Of a stretch of 64,000 nucleotides of DNA, positions 35,800 to 48,166 are shown one piece after another. How positions within the stretch are numbered: position 1 is the stretch's first letter; every line of letters begins with the position of its first letter. Source of the DNA: Stromatinia cepivora (lineage: Eukaryota; Ascomycota; Leotiomycetes; Helotiales; Sclerotiniaceae); assembly GCA_014898415.1 (NCBI GenBank), contig RCTD01000003.1, forward strand, positions 1,922,001-1,986,000. The letters are read 5' to 3'. Under the pieces are notes generated by a model. That model was not told the origin of the DNA. It was given only the letters and a program-made list of their open reading frames with translations, and ran no database searches. The translations under genes were made by a program, and so were the position numbers.

Positions 35800-38700
35800 C
35801 ACTCCAAGAATAATATTATTTGTAGTCGCCAAAGATGTTGGACGAATAGGAGAGACTTTGGTGTACAGTCTTACAGTCTAGAGAGATAGAAGAAGATAAA
35901 CCAGAGGTATTTAATGCAAGAATTGTTGTCAACTACCGACGAAAGTGATTTTGAGAATATTGTTGATTGAGAATTTGTAGCTGAGAGATGTCTATTTATA
36001 TTGCAATGAGTTTGAAAAAAAAGCCAGGCACACTAATCAAACGCTACCAAGGCTACGGCAGACGTTTCTAACTCAATTCTGCTCTTCGTGGCGTGTTTAA
36101 TTGGATTTACCAGTCATACAAGGCTTCTTTGTAAGGCTAATGGGCCGTAGGGTGCCATACGGGGCTTTGATACCGTGTAAACGGGTAGGCGGCAAGGCTA
36201 CCAGCGTTTTGCTATATATAGAACTCAAAATAGTATCATTTGGAAGTCTTCCACTACCCTTGTCTCTAGCGCTGTTGTATTGCTTTGGCTATGAGCTTAC
36301 CCTCACCTCCTGTCCCACATTTCATCCTACCGCAAGACTATTTGATAGGACTATAGAGCGTAAGGTTTCTGTAAAAGGCTTTTATGCGTTTGAGAATATT
36401 ATTAGCCAGTCTGTAAGTCCTTGGATATGTATATAATACAGAGTGGGCATCATTGAGAAGCTTAAGCCCCTCATGAATCTTAATTGACTGGTCCTATGAT
36501 CCTCCTCCTCTCTTTCCCTCTTTTCTCATCAGCTTCTGCATCTGTACCACTCGTCCGCCTCTATTTCCTTCTATCATAAAGCTGGTTCTTCCAATCACGG
36601 GGCGCTAAATCTATTCAAACTCCCAAGCTCTAACAACCTCTAAGTTTGCACCAGAATAGTCCACCAGCTGCCAGAGATATACAAAGCCTAGAGAAACATT
36701 AAATTAATTTCAGCCAAGAAGAAGAGGAGAAACTTGGTTGGATTAGTCTAATTAGGGTCAAGGCCCATTGCAGTAAGGAGACTGTGAAAATACTAGCCCC
36801 ATATTCAACAGGTCATGCTGCGGCTTTGGTACTCCTTGCACTTTGAGCGTGTATATTGATCTAATTGCATTCCCCTGCTCCTGCTGTTCCCTTAAAATCC
36901 TTTGATCCACTCTTCTTCTCCCTTTAAAAAAGCTGCTTCCTGCAGCTTGATGCGCCCCGTCTCCCTATCAGCCTCTCCCCCATCAAATATCCTATCAGCA
37001 GCTTGATATACATACTGCAAAGTGCTATCAAAGCCCCCCCCCCCCCCCCCCCCTTCGCAAGCGATTTGTGTACTAACTTCGCTCTATCAGCTAAATCCGC
37101 GTCTAACTCCTCCCACTCGGCCCCATATTGCCTTTGAAAAATTCTAATTCTTCTTGTTATGAGCCTGCATAGTGATTTTACGCAGTTATGATTAATATTG
37201 ATCTCTCTACGCGAAGCTTTGCCAGCTTTAAACTTGGACAACAGCCGTGTATTATGCGTGTAACTAAAAATACTTTGTCAGTACTGTCGTATGGATGGCT
37301 CATATTTTACTGCGCCTTGAAATTAATTTATCACACAATTCGCTCCTCTCTCGCCACTCTGTTACCCGAAGCTGTACCCATCTCCAGCCCCCATTACTCA
37401 AACTGGACGATTAATCTGGATTCTTCGTTCGACTTGCATCTTCGCATGCAGTTTTACTCTGGATCTCCTCCATTGAAATAAATAATCAGCTTGGTACACG
37501 GTGTCTCAATGCCCGCCTCTGCCTTCTAATCACTATGTTGTTTGTCTTTTTCCTACTTTTTGTGTTCTGCTTGCTAACTTACTCTACCTAAACTCGGTCC
37601 CTTCTTCCTTTCACTCGATTTATAACATTAATTCGAATTCCTCCTCCTCTGCTCCTCATACTCTTCACGTTCCTCATTTCCCCGACAATTGCGCACAGAA
37701 GTATTTTCAACTCCATTGTTTTTATTTTTTCAAGTTCCAAATACAGTGACGCGCAGTCGCCAGACACCAAAGGCATTTCCTCTTCCTTCAATGCCACGTA
37801 AATGCTGTCAGTCATGGCATCTACTCGCGCAGCCGCCGGAGGTGCTGGGCTCTAAAACAATCATGGTTTATTTTGAGACAGTTAGTTCTCAGAGAGGAAA
37901 TACACATACCGTTCTGACGGATCATACATAAGAAAGGGTGGTGATACCGAGCTAGAGAAAGCAGATAACACTTCCAAATAGACCTGTTCGTGCGAGGAAA
38001 TAGAGTTGTCAACAACTATCATGAGACTGCTTAGCTTCAACTTGTACTTAACTGCAACTAAGTAGCATGTCCGCATACTTCATAGATCATTAAGCTAAAT
38101 AGATAGTCACCGTGACACTATTCAGACCCACTTCTTGAGAATCTATCAATGCGACTCGAGTTCGATACTATCTCCAAAGCATCTAAAACATATAAGCGGG
38201 TTGGGGAGCTGAGGCGAAGGTCATAAACCAGAAAAGACAGTTATCTGTTGGCCTCTATGGTGAAAGAAGAATTGGAAAAAGAGCCCTGGGGAGGAGAAGG
38301 CTAGGAAGTGCTAGAGAGCTGTCACATCCTTCGAAAATCCAGGCACAGAAACAATGATGCAATACGACCGAGCTGCAAGATATACCCGCTGGAAAAGTTA
38401 CGATATAGGAAGGCACTTCTAGTGACACGTTGAACTAAGAGCTCTCGCAGTTTCCCTTTCTTCTGCGGAAAAACACACTACACTACAACATCCAACAGGG
38501 TCCAAACGTGGATTTAGAGGCTTGGAAGCTAATCAACTACTTCGCAGTGTAAAATTGCTCCTGAGCTGTCTGCATTGCTTACGTTGTGATAGAATATAGC
38601 ACATAGTGTCGTGAAAAGCCACGAACTCTTCCATCCCACAGAAATATTCTGGGTGGCTTGGCGTGGGCATCAACCATCATCAATTTTGCAGGCATAGACT

Positions 38701-39333
38701 TTCAAACATTGGCATGCTATTAGGATTCATACACTAATCAAGCTTTACATGTACTGTAAAATGCTCTAACTGTTAAATCCATGGCATTTCAAATGGTCTA
38801 GATAGCGCCGTGGTTACTTTGTAGCCTCTTTTCTGCACAAGTTGTTTCATCTCCATTCTCACATTGTACACTTGTCCATCCCGAGCCAGGAAAAGAGATC
38901 AACTAATTTAGTTGCTATTCAACCAGACTCCACCTCTTAATACTCCGATCCAATATCATGAGAAATTATTACGACGACTTCAGTCTAACATAAGCACAAA
39001 ATGCTTCGTGCTGGTGGTAAATTCTCCTATCATATCTTGCTGTGTTCTAGTGAGTTGGTTATATTCCGAGTCTTTCAGGGTATATAGCTTGCAGATTGAA
39101 TATCTTATATTACTCTTGTGTCTACTTGTTTTGCTTTTAACTGGATGGAAACATATGAACTTTGGACTGTTAAAGCAACAATCATAGTACATGAGTAGAA
39201 TAACCTCTGCCATATTTCCACTATGTCATTACCCTAAATTAGATGCGTATCTGCTAAGAATTACTCCATCATGAAATTGATAGTCCTTTGTATTATTGTG
39301 TTTGAAAAGTCGGAAGATATTGGTGTATTGGTA
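35800..39333. other. 3.5-kb gene-poor region
   Basis: Contains the promoter of gene G, pyrimidine-rich stretches at 36480-36560 and 37500-37700, and a 20-C homopolymer. Frames at 36101-36436, 36924-37241 (minus, with QRQYGAEWEELDADLADRAK) and 37188-37481 have protein-like fragments but no complete structure; decayed transposable-element sequence is a possible source. Nothing else is supported. Confidence 0.4.
37034..37053 (+). repeat. Poly-C tract, 20 bases
   Basis: Twenty consecutive C on the plus strand, i.e. a G20 run on the minus strand. It is the longest homopolymer of this kind seen in the window. Confidence 0.95.
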
Positions 39334-40007
39334 GGCTGCACATAAATTACCCGTAACCCATAGGTACCCGCGGATAATCTGCCCTATAGGTTATTCATTG
39401 AATGATCTATTTATTCTGTAGATTATTCATTAAGATTTTAAAATAATCTGATTTGTAAATGGATATCTATAGATTATTTATAGATTATTTGTTTATTTAC
39501 AAATTATTTATTTATTTATGAATTGATGGATTATTTATAAATAGATAAATAATTTGTAGATTATTTGCAAATTATCTATAGATTATTTGTAAATAATTTA
39601 TGGATTATTTGTTTATTTATACATAAATAGATTATCTACAAATTATTTATAAATTATTTATAGATTTATAAATTATTTATATTTTATATATATTTATTAT
39701 ATAAGATTAATATAAAGATTAATATAAAAATTATTTATATAAATAATCTACAAATAATTTACAAATAATTTACAAATAATTTATAGATAATTTACAAATA
39801 ATTTGTAAATTATTTATTTATCTATAAATAATCTAACAATCTATAAATAAATAAATAATTTGCGAATAAATAGATAATCCACAAATAATTTATAAATAAT
39901 TTATAGATAATTTATTGATATATATAAATAATCCGATCCGTAAACGAGTATCCGGTGGATAATCCGCTAGAGTCATTATCTGCTCTGCGGGTACCCGTTG
40001 CGCAGCC
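39334..40007 (+). mobile_element. MITE-like repeat, copy 3 (longest)
   Basis: Opens GGCTGCACATAAATTACCCG and closes GGGTACCCGTTGCGCAGCC, with TA immediately outside both ends (39332-39333, 40008-40009). Same ends and orientation as copy 1 but longer (674 against 424 bp), the extra length being expansion of ATAATTTATAGATTATTTG-like internal repeats. Non-coding and extremely AT-rich in the middle. Confidence 0.78.
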
Positions 40008-41897
40008 TAGGATTGGACAGAGTAGATATCCTATAGAGGAGTCTGAGTAGCTAAGGAATTATCTGCATAATAGTTCTTGGGTACAGCCTGTAATATACTC
40101 CATTGTTGATCTAGAAATAACAAATAGATTAGCAATTGATCATACCCAACGTATTCTATAAAAATACATCCTCACTGAGACAGGAAATACTCCCTTCTCC
40201 GTTATGTATGTCAAAATGATGAGCAAACACGATCAAAGTGTCCTTCTCAAAGCCAGTTAGATATCTACAAGTCTGTACTGGAGACAAAGATGGATCTGCG
40301 AGGTGGATTTCACAAACAAAGATTAGACATTCAGGGAAGATTTCTCCCAATGATATGGTTAGTAGTTCTTCATTTAAATGGAGAGTTCATGTAGTAGAGG
40401 AAGATAAAGAAAGACAGATGCAAAATCATGCATGAAATTAGTAGATAAATGGCTGCGACCTTGCAGGTAATAAAATGAGGAGAGAATGTATATTAATCCA
40501 TATGTTCTCATACACGAAAATGATCAACACCAATATCAAAACAAATCATCCTCATCAACAATAACAGGACATTTGCATCCCATCATCTCCGCCTTATCAA
40601 CAGTGCTCTTTATCTCATCCAATACTACACTACCCCTTTCTATCCAATAGCAAGCTCTATCTATCTAAAGTTTACAATAAATCCAGATCCAGCCACAACC
40701 TCAGCTCTGACTATAAAATCCCGATCATACCTACTTTCTCCTCTTCCTGTAATGATTTCTCTTTCACAATAAGCCACTTCTCACAATACAACACTCTGGC
40801 TTTTATTCTTGTTCCTCGTTAGTTTTAGTTTCTTTCACCTTACCTTACTTCTTTTTGATATCAAAAGTCTCAAATCAGGATCAAATTCAAGAATTCACAA
40901 AACATCTTCCAGTTTATCCTGCTTGTTGCTTCCGTCTTCAATTTTTGTACTTCTCCTCAGCCCATCTCAAAATTTCTGCTTTTTTTCAGCAAACTATATG
41001 CCAATTTTACCTCCCACATACTCCTTCATTCGATCGATATATCTTTGAAATTCAACCTCCACATTCAACATTACTAAGAACTTTCCCAACTCTATAAAGA
41101 TCAGAGCAGTAAGTAGAACTCTTTGTTTGCATACTTTGCACATGCTAACATCATTTGTTTTAATCTAGACTATCGCGTTGTCTTTCCACCTCCCCCCATC
41201 CCACCTCCACCATCCCACGACAGAATTACTTGCTCTAGCACATACTATAGCACATACTCTAGCTACCTGTTGGTTAATTGGCACATCAATACACTTGTAT
41301 CATTCCTTTGGTTAGGAATAAATTATCATAATGGTATGTTCAGGACCATATCTTATATTCTTCAAGTCAACAGTGCATCAATTTCCTTCGTGTACATGAT
41401 CATTTGTAGCTGGCTGAGTTGCTTCCATGCATGGAGTTCATGCCTCCCACTTCTTTCTATCAATCGACCTTACCACCTCGGCTCCTTTTACACAACTGCC
41501 TCATTCTTCACCACACACTGCACTTACCAATCTTGTATCTCTGGATTTTCTTCATCAATATCTCAGTACAAGCCACATACTCAAATTCTACTTTCCACAC
41601 TGCGCTGGATATGTATCCCACATATTTTCATCCATCAAAGGATTCATTCATACCACCTTCACCACCTCAGACTCCTATCATAACAACTCACACTCCGTGG
41701 CACAATTAGTGCCTAGTAAGCGCTTGATGTTCCATATATATCCTCAACAATTTATTTGTCTTGGCACACTAAAAGCCTAGTGGGCTCATCTATTAGGACT
41801 GCTGCTGCCATCACCTCAATCTCCTTGATAATCAGGTGGGTATTTGTGGTGCTCTTTGAAATAACTTCCACAAACCTTACTTCTCCTCAACCGTCAA
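40008..41897. other. Upstream region of FDWN gene B
   Basis: CT-rich leader-like DNA from about 40740, with several GT..AG pairs. Frames at 41123-41780 overlap in three phases (MYPTYFHPSKDSFIPPSPP is the most protein-like part) and could hold untranslated or extra 5' exons of gene B. None can be joined with confidence. Confidence 0.4.
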
Positions 41898-43659
41898 ATG
41901 TACTCGCCTCTTCCACCCGAACTATTCTCTTTCAAAGTATCAAACCCAGACAATCATCTCAGCTGAAATGAAAGTTGTCTGCGGTAGCATTTTCGCCAAA
42001 CTTTTCAAGATATCTCTTCCTGGCAAATACTAACCTACAACTCAGGCAGGACATCAACCAAGACAACTCGCGAAACCCTATCCCATACCCGGAGCACCAC
42101 CATGCCGTTCCGGAGAAATCACAAGCCACACTAGTGGACATTATTGTGATATCTGCAACAGGATGAAGATGCCCTGGGGCGGATTCCTACCAATTGCTCG
42201 ATATCAAAGTTTGCCTGTATCCGTCGGACGACCAGGCACAATTCTACAAGCCGTTCAAGTTGATAGTCCACGAGAGATAGGTTTGGTGGCATTCGCCACA
42301 TGGGCAATCACGAACGGCCAATGGGATAAAGCCGTACAGATAAACAGTGGTATTGAGCGAGGACGTGTAAAAGCTGCAGCTCATGCCCTCACTGACATCT
42401 CTTACATGGCAATACAGAAGCCCGAATGGCGGGAAGCGAACTTGGTCAAGTGGTGGAATATATTACACGAAGCTCTCTTGGATCCTGAACTGACAGTGGC
42501 CGGTTACAAAGCACGTATTCTTGGTGAGGCAGCGCCAACAACATCCAAGACAAAGTCGAAAAGTAGCAAGCCAATTGTTTTACCCGATGTAGAAGACCCA
42601 GAGCAACTAAACGAGGACCTCGGTTATGATGACACTGATAACATACCCGAGGGCAAGAAGCTCTTATTCTTTAGCCGTGATGGAGCTGATGAAGACGATG
42701 TGGAGGATGAGGACGATGAGGGCGATGAGGATGAAGCTGTTGATTCGAAAACCAAGCGTGAGATATCTCACTGGCAATTTGCCCCGGGACAAGATTTAGA
42801 GCCAGCTTATTGGGCTACTCCGGACACCTCCAAGTTTTTCATGGTTCGTCAGCTTCGTAAAAACCCAAACAAAATCGACGTCAGAGAATATCCTCATATC
42901 GCTGATTTTGACTGGAATGACAAAGAGGCCGTCAAGGCTTTAAACAGAGGAAGAAACCAGATCATCCTTCGAACTAATGGTCCAAAGGCACCAGCTAGAT
43001 TGGCTTGGTCGCAAATTGAAAGGGATCTCTTGCGCCACCAAGTAATCAAGGGTCTCAAACATGGCGTAAGTGCTCTTCCTCCAGCTCAAGCTTATCCTGT
43101 GTTGACATGTTGGGTATCTCCACTGACTATTCAATTACAGTACACGAAAAATAATATGCCATGGGACCAAGTTGCTCATAACATCAATGTCGATTTGGAA
43201 AAAGTCACTCAAAGACAAGGCTCCGCACTTGCCAAACCAAGCAAATGGAATTCCAAGACAAAACGACAAGACTACCACACAAAGAGACGCCTCACAATGC
43301 AAAAAGACCGTACTGGCTCCGAACGCAACGCAACTGGCTGCATGAACCAGTCTAACAAGTTTGGCGACATTGACGCCCTACTTCGAAACAGTGTAGAACA
43401 ACCCAGCAGACGTAAGACTTTAGACGAGATGCTTAAGATTATTCACGATGCCGATCATCTTCGTCCACTTCCCAACGTTCGCTCCGCTCCTTCTGTTGCA
43501 CAAGATGCTAAAATGCAAATGGAGGATGGAGGAGGATCTTCGGGCGATGAACCTTCTTCCACGCAAAGTGATAGAATGCAGACAGATGGTGCCGATGAAT
43601 ATTCAGACGATGAGCCACTCATGAAGCGCAGGAAATCGGATCGTGTTGCTAATAGGTGA
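41898..43659 (+). CDS. FDWN-family protein B with Cys/His-MPWG and WT-x-x-E modules
   Basis: Model: exons 41898-41936, 42046-43065, 43141-43659, 525 residues. The first intron has a TACTAAC branch point and CTCAG acceptor, and extending upstream of the ATG at 42163 restores SGHYCDICNRMKMPWGG, matching CFHCRGMEMPWGDD of paralog D. So residues 30-58 form a C-H-C-x2-C putative zinc site plus MPWG. A helical segment follows (VKWWNILHEALLDPELT), then an acidic stretch (EDDVEDEDDEGDEDE), the family box (LEPAYWATPDTSKF), FDWN at about 301, and LAWSQIERDLLRHQVIKGLK with MPWDQVAHNI after the second intron. The tail is acidic with a basic end (KRRKSDRVANR). Likely nuclear; function unknown. More 5' exons cannot be excluded. 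Confidence 0.8.
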
Positions 43660-45431
43660 TTGGGCAATGAACTTCCCATAATGCGCAGGTAGTCAGAAAA
43701 TGCCCAATAAGTCCAGGCATTCATTACGAGACGATACAAGACCTTCTCACTTCATCGTCACTCCTTTTCATGTTGGTGTATTTGCCGTTCTCTCAGATTT
43801 TAACCCCAAACCATGTGTAATATTGGCACTCTGAAGGTTTCCGTCAGTTCCCACCAAGAGCACACGTGGCGATGACCCGGGTCTTCTTTTTCTTTGGTTC
43901 ATAGAATTTTTGTTATTTCAGGAGGATTTTTATTGTCGCTGGACAGGGGAAGAATAATTTTAATATGATGAAAGATTGGTTTAATGATAGCAGGGTGGAG
44001 ATATGTACAAAGACAGATGGTTTAGCGGTAGTCCAGAGCGATTGGATTCTTCATTGTTGTTGCATGTTTTCGTTTTATATCGTTTGCACATGTATGTTGT
44101 GGAGCTCGGGTGGTCGAGTCGTCATGATCACCACGAGGGATCAATACCGTGGTTTGCGTAGATAATGACGTTTGTTGAGTTGGTTTTGAGGCTAGTTCCT
44201 AATTTAAAAATGAAAGTTCATTCAATGTTCATGGTGAGGAACTGAAGTGAAATGACTGGCCCAGCATGCTCGTGCATCCCATTCCGAATCTCAGCCGAAA
44301 CGTGATGCACTGCCACTTCTCTACCTGGCGATGGGGTTCCAGCTGCCCTGATGTTGAGGAATCCATTAATAGGGTTGATACTTTGATTCCAAACCTCAAA
44401 TTCTCTTGAGTTTGGTTTCGATGGGTAACAAATGAAATACACTGAAGCGAATCACATGATCTTTTCGCAACAGCTAACAATTAACAAGACAATTTGTGCA
44501 GCCAATCAAAATCACATTTCGGCAAAGATCGACGAATAACGGCGATCCCGGCGCTTTGATCACCTGATGAATCGTGAAGAGGTATATAACCGAGAGGTCT
44601 AAAAGATCTAGACGCCAAGTAATTTCAAAAATTTCTTCTAGAGAGCCGGTGCTCCAACCAAAATGGATTAAGCAAAAGTCATATTCAGCCGCAATCCTGC
44701 ATTCACGGATCTATCCACTTCTCCTTATTGTATCTTTTTTTGGAACTATTGGGACTGGAGACGAATGTGGAAATTATGAAGGTTTTGACATAATAACCGA
44801 CTATATCGGTGCCTTCAATGAGCTTCTCTATCCGAAGCTAGAAAAAGAATGTAGGTTTGAACGTGGGATTCATGTATATACTAGCCCTAATTAGGCTGGG
44901 GGACCGCGTTGTCGGATTAGGTCCACCATATTCTTCTCCATGTGCATCGGGGTCTTTTGACAGGCAGGGAAAGAAGGAGAAATGAATGGAGATGCGAAAA
45001 CGTAGGAAATTTCCATACAGACAGAGTGTCTTCGCAAGTATCATCGTGATCAAAGCAGCAGAGACGAGCAAAATCTACCCTTCTACGCACAAATGGTTTG
45101 TGTGATGTGTACACTGCTTTACCTGTGGCAGAAAATGCAAGTCAGCACGGCTCTCCCCGCAAACAATTTACCATGATCTTCTCAGGAATGTGCACAAAAT
45201 GCTAGTAGGTAGTATCGGACCATCTATACTTGGCGCAAATGGTATTTGCTTTCTTCGTGGGAGAGTTAGAGCTGAGCTGGGTACTCCACATTGTTATTTA
45301 TACAAAGATGTAGAACATTTCCCCTTGGACTTTTTCATCTCCATCTCTCTTTTTTAAGCACTCACTTTTTTCAGACGCTCATTCTTTTCTAATTCTCATC
45401 ATTCGTTCAAAAAATTTCTTAATTCTTCAAC
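43660..45431. other. 1.8-kb intergenic region
   Basis: No gene supported. Frame 44574-44894 has a hydrophobic stretch but starts at GTG and shows no domain. A TATA-like TTATTTATACAAAG near 45293 and CT-rich sequence at 45330-45370 form a plausible promoter for the next gene. Confidence 0.45.
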
Positions 45432-46415
45432 ATGAGAGCTTCAATCGTCCTTTCTGCCTTGACAGGCTTAAGTCAGGCTATTGCTGTCGCCCCTCGACAA
45501 GCTATCAGTCCATCAGAAGTGACCCTTACATCCACTTCCGTCAGCACAGTCACAAACACCATCATAACTGCTTACCCAGTCATCACTACAGCAACAACTT
45601 GTAGCGTAGGAACCGCAATCCCGACCGCAGCCGTTTGTTCCGCAGGCGTTGTTTATTCCTTGACAGGAGGCAATTATTATTCGCAGGCATGCTCCGCATC
45701 ACTATCCGGCGGCACTGTCATCCGTGCCTACGTAGAGCCTGTTGGAGTGGCGGCTAGGAGCATATGTGCATCCTTCTGCAATGCCCTCAACAATCTCAAA
45801 ACGGCTGCCAGTTCATGTAATGGAATAGTTTACACAACTATCGGTGCTCTCAACCAATGCTTCTTGAAAAATGGACCTGTCACTGCGGTATCAGCTGGAA
45901 CAAGCGTATTCGCTGTTCAGCAATTTACAGATAATCCATGTGTTGCTACGATCACTGCTTCGACAACCGACACTTCATATCAGACAGTCACTTCTACGTA
46001 TGAAATCGTTTATACTTCAACTATAACTCCATCCGCTGCTGCCACAACTTCTATTGTCACTCCATCAGCAGCAGCAGCAACAACCAGTTCATCTGAAATT
46101 CCATCAGCAGCAGCAGCAACCACTAGTTCATCTGAAATTCCATCATCAGCAGCAGCGACCACTAATTCATCTGAAATTCCATCGGCAGCAGCAACAACTT
46201 CAGCTGCAACCACAATCTCCTCAGATACTCTATCAGCCGCTTCAAGTTCCTCTGTATTTTCTAATTCAACTTTGATTTCGAATTCGACTTCATCTTCAAC
46301 TTCGATTTTGACTTTGACATCGACCAGTTCCGCAGTAGCTGCATCATCTAGTGCTGCCGATGATGACGCAGATGATGAATGTTATCTTGATGACGAGGAA
46401 GGTGATTCTCAGTAA
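45432..46415 (+). CDS. Secreted PAN/apple-like protein with Ser/Thr repeats
   Basis: A single exon of 327 residues. Residues 1-18 are a signal peptide followed by a possible dibasic-like AVAPRQA processing site. Residues 70-165 contain a cysteine-rich segment (YYSQACSASLSGG, ARSICASFCNALNNLK, SSCNGIVY, LNQCFLKNG) that resembles the PAN/apple-like domains of fungal surface proteins. A Ser/Thr/Ala stalk follows, with three 13-residue repeats of PSAAAATTSSSEI type. The C-terminus is acidic (DDDADDECYLDDEEGD) without the hydrophobic tail expected for GPI anchoring, so it is probably secreted or wall-bound. PAN domains bind proteins or carbohydrates; the ligand is unknown. Confidence 0.87.
   Translation: MRASIVLSALTGLSQAIAVAPRQAISPSEVTLTSTSVSTVTNTIITAYPVITTATTCSVGTAIPTAAVCSAGVVYSLTGGNYYSQACSASLSGGTVIRAYVEPVGVAARSICASFCNALNNLKTAASSCNGIVYTTIGALNQCFLKNGPVTAVSAGTSVFAVQQFTDNPCVATITASTTDTSYQTVTSTYEIVYTSTITPSAAATTSIVTPSAAAATTSSSEIPSAAAATTSSSEIPSSAAATTNSSEIPSAAATTSAATTISSDTLSAASSSSVFSNSTLISNSTSSSTSILTLTSTSSAVAASSSAADDDADDECYLDDEEGDSQ
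46062..46199 (+). repeat. 39-bp coding minisatellite
   Basis: Three and a half in-frame copies of a 39-bp unit encoding PSAAAATTSSSEI with minor variation (PSSAAATTNSSEI). Length variation between strains is likely and would alter the stalk length of the encoded surface protein. Confidence 0.9.
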
Positions 46416-48166
46416 ACGTAAATGGAGATTTAGATACGGGTTTAGATGGATGGATGTATCAATAGATGAATGAAAGAATACACAGATAAATGTTCAGGAG
46501 TAGGAACGAAGTAGAATTGAGAGCAATCAATCAGAAGCATATTATGTTCTTGTAGAAACTTCGCATATATAAATACTTACTCCACATCTGCTCTCCATTT
46601 AATACCAATCAACAAGTTACCTTACTCCCGATTCCAAGATTATTAACCCGATACAAGTACTTAGTACTCTTAATTCCCGCCCTGTATTCGCAACGCTATG
46701 ATTAATATTTTCGACACGTTTACTCGAGTATATAATTAGCTACTACTCTATAATCTTCACGTAGAATTAATCAGTGTATAGCTATCTACTTCCCATAGCC
46801 ATCTAATAAAACCACCTATCGTTTCCGCTATCAAATTCATCATTCTAGCCAGTTGAACTTGGGATATTAGGAAATTATTTTATAAGACCCTGGTACCTTT
46901 GGTGATACATGGCACATACGCAGATAACTTGGTATGTCCCTATGTACCAATAGATCAAGATTCAATAGATTATTTTAGGACGTTTTTCTTCCCCGCCACG
47001 GGAAATTCCTATTGATCAAGTAAAGAACATAACCCATAAAGCGAATCATATGGGAATTATTACTCAATTTTTCCACCCGGAAGACTCTGCGTCATTCCTG
47101 TCAATAAAAAAATCACTAATAACTATAAAAATGTCTAAAACTCACCCATAGCTTGCAGGGAGCTAGACGTATAAAATACTATCATAATCATAATATTCCT
47201 CTCAGCATGACAAGCTTCGCGTTAATTTGGATATTTATTGGGTTGGAGGATTTGGGTTTCTATAGCTGTGGTTGACTTTTGAAGGGTTTTGTCTTGAATA
47301 CGGTATTTGTTGATGTTACACAGAATGCGGGTTGTGTGTGTAAGCGGGGAAAAAGGGGAGCGAGCTATGGTAGGTATGTGGTTAGATTTTAAGTATGAAA
47401 ATAATCACTACAGGAATGCAGACACAGCGCTGTATAACACATCACAACATCAGTATGAAACGAATTTTTTATCTTTTTTCATTCATATTCCTATCATTAC
47501 TTTAACCACACACTATCAAAATAAGTCACAACCCTGAACTAGACCTAACCCAAATCAATCAAAGAAGCTCTAAAAAATCCCCAAACCTAACCCTTATCTT
47601 CAACATCATCAACATCATCATCGCAAATGACCTCCATAATCTCTCAGCATCATACAAATTCCTATCTTATCCTATCGCATCAAATGAAACATTGAATCAA
47701 TAAGAGCTGTATTTACGCCACAAAAATTGATGTTCTTCCGTCATATCCATACTACTAGTACCATACCGCATCACCGTTTCGTGAAAAAGAAAAGAAAAAA
47801 GTAAATGTGTGCTGTATTTGGATGCCGATAGCCGAATTCGTTGATGTCATCATTTTTCATGAGAAGAGCCTCCTGCAGGCGAGAATAATTGGGGGAGTTG
47901 TGGTTGTGCATTTTGATGGAAGTTTGTGCGGAAATTTTGCTGAAATTGTGCTGTTGGAAAGTAGTACTCGTACATGTGGAATGTTGAGTGCAGATTGTTT
48001 CTGTCATCCGTTATGCCAACTGGAAGAACGAATTCGAAACTAGATTACGAGAACAGAGGTGACAGTCAGATGTCCTACGCCAAAGCTAGAGCCCATGTGT
48101 AGAGTAGAAGAGCGCAAAATAAGTACATTAGATGTCTACATGTACTAGTCTGAATTCTGAAATGCC
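46416..48166. other. 1.75-kb intergenic region
   Basis: AT-rich, no gene supported. Short frames at 47307-47537 and 47771-48043 were examined and not called. Confidence 0.45.

Noticed and set aside
36924..37241. Minus-strand frame with QYGAEWEELDADLADRAK
   Set aside because: The frame crosses the poly-C tract and stops shortly after; at most a transposon relic, too weak to call.
41123..41780. Overlapping long frames upstream of gene B
   Set aside because: Three phases are open together in CT-rich DNA; no single exon chain could be joined to gene B.
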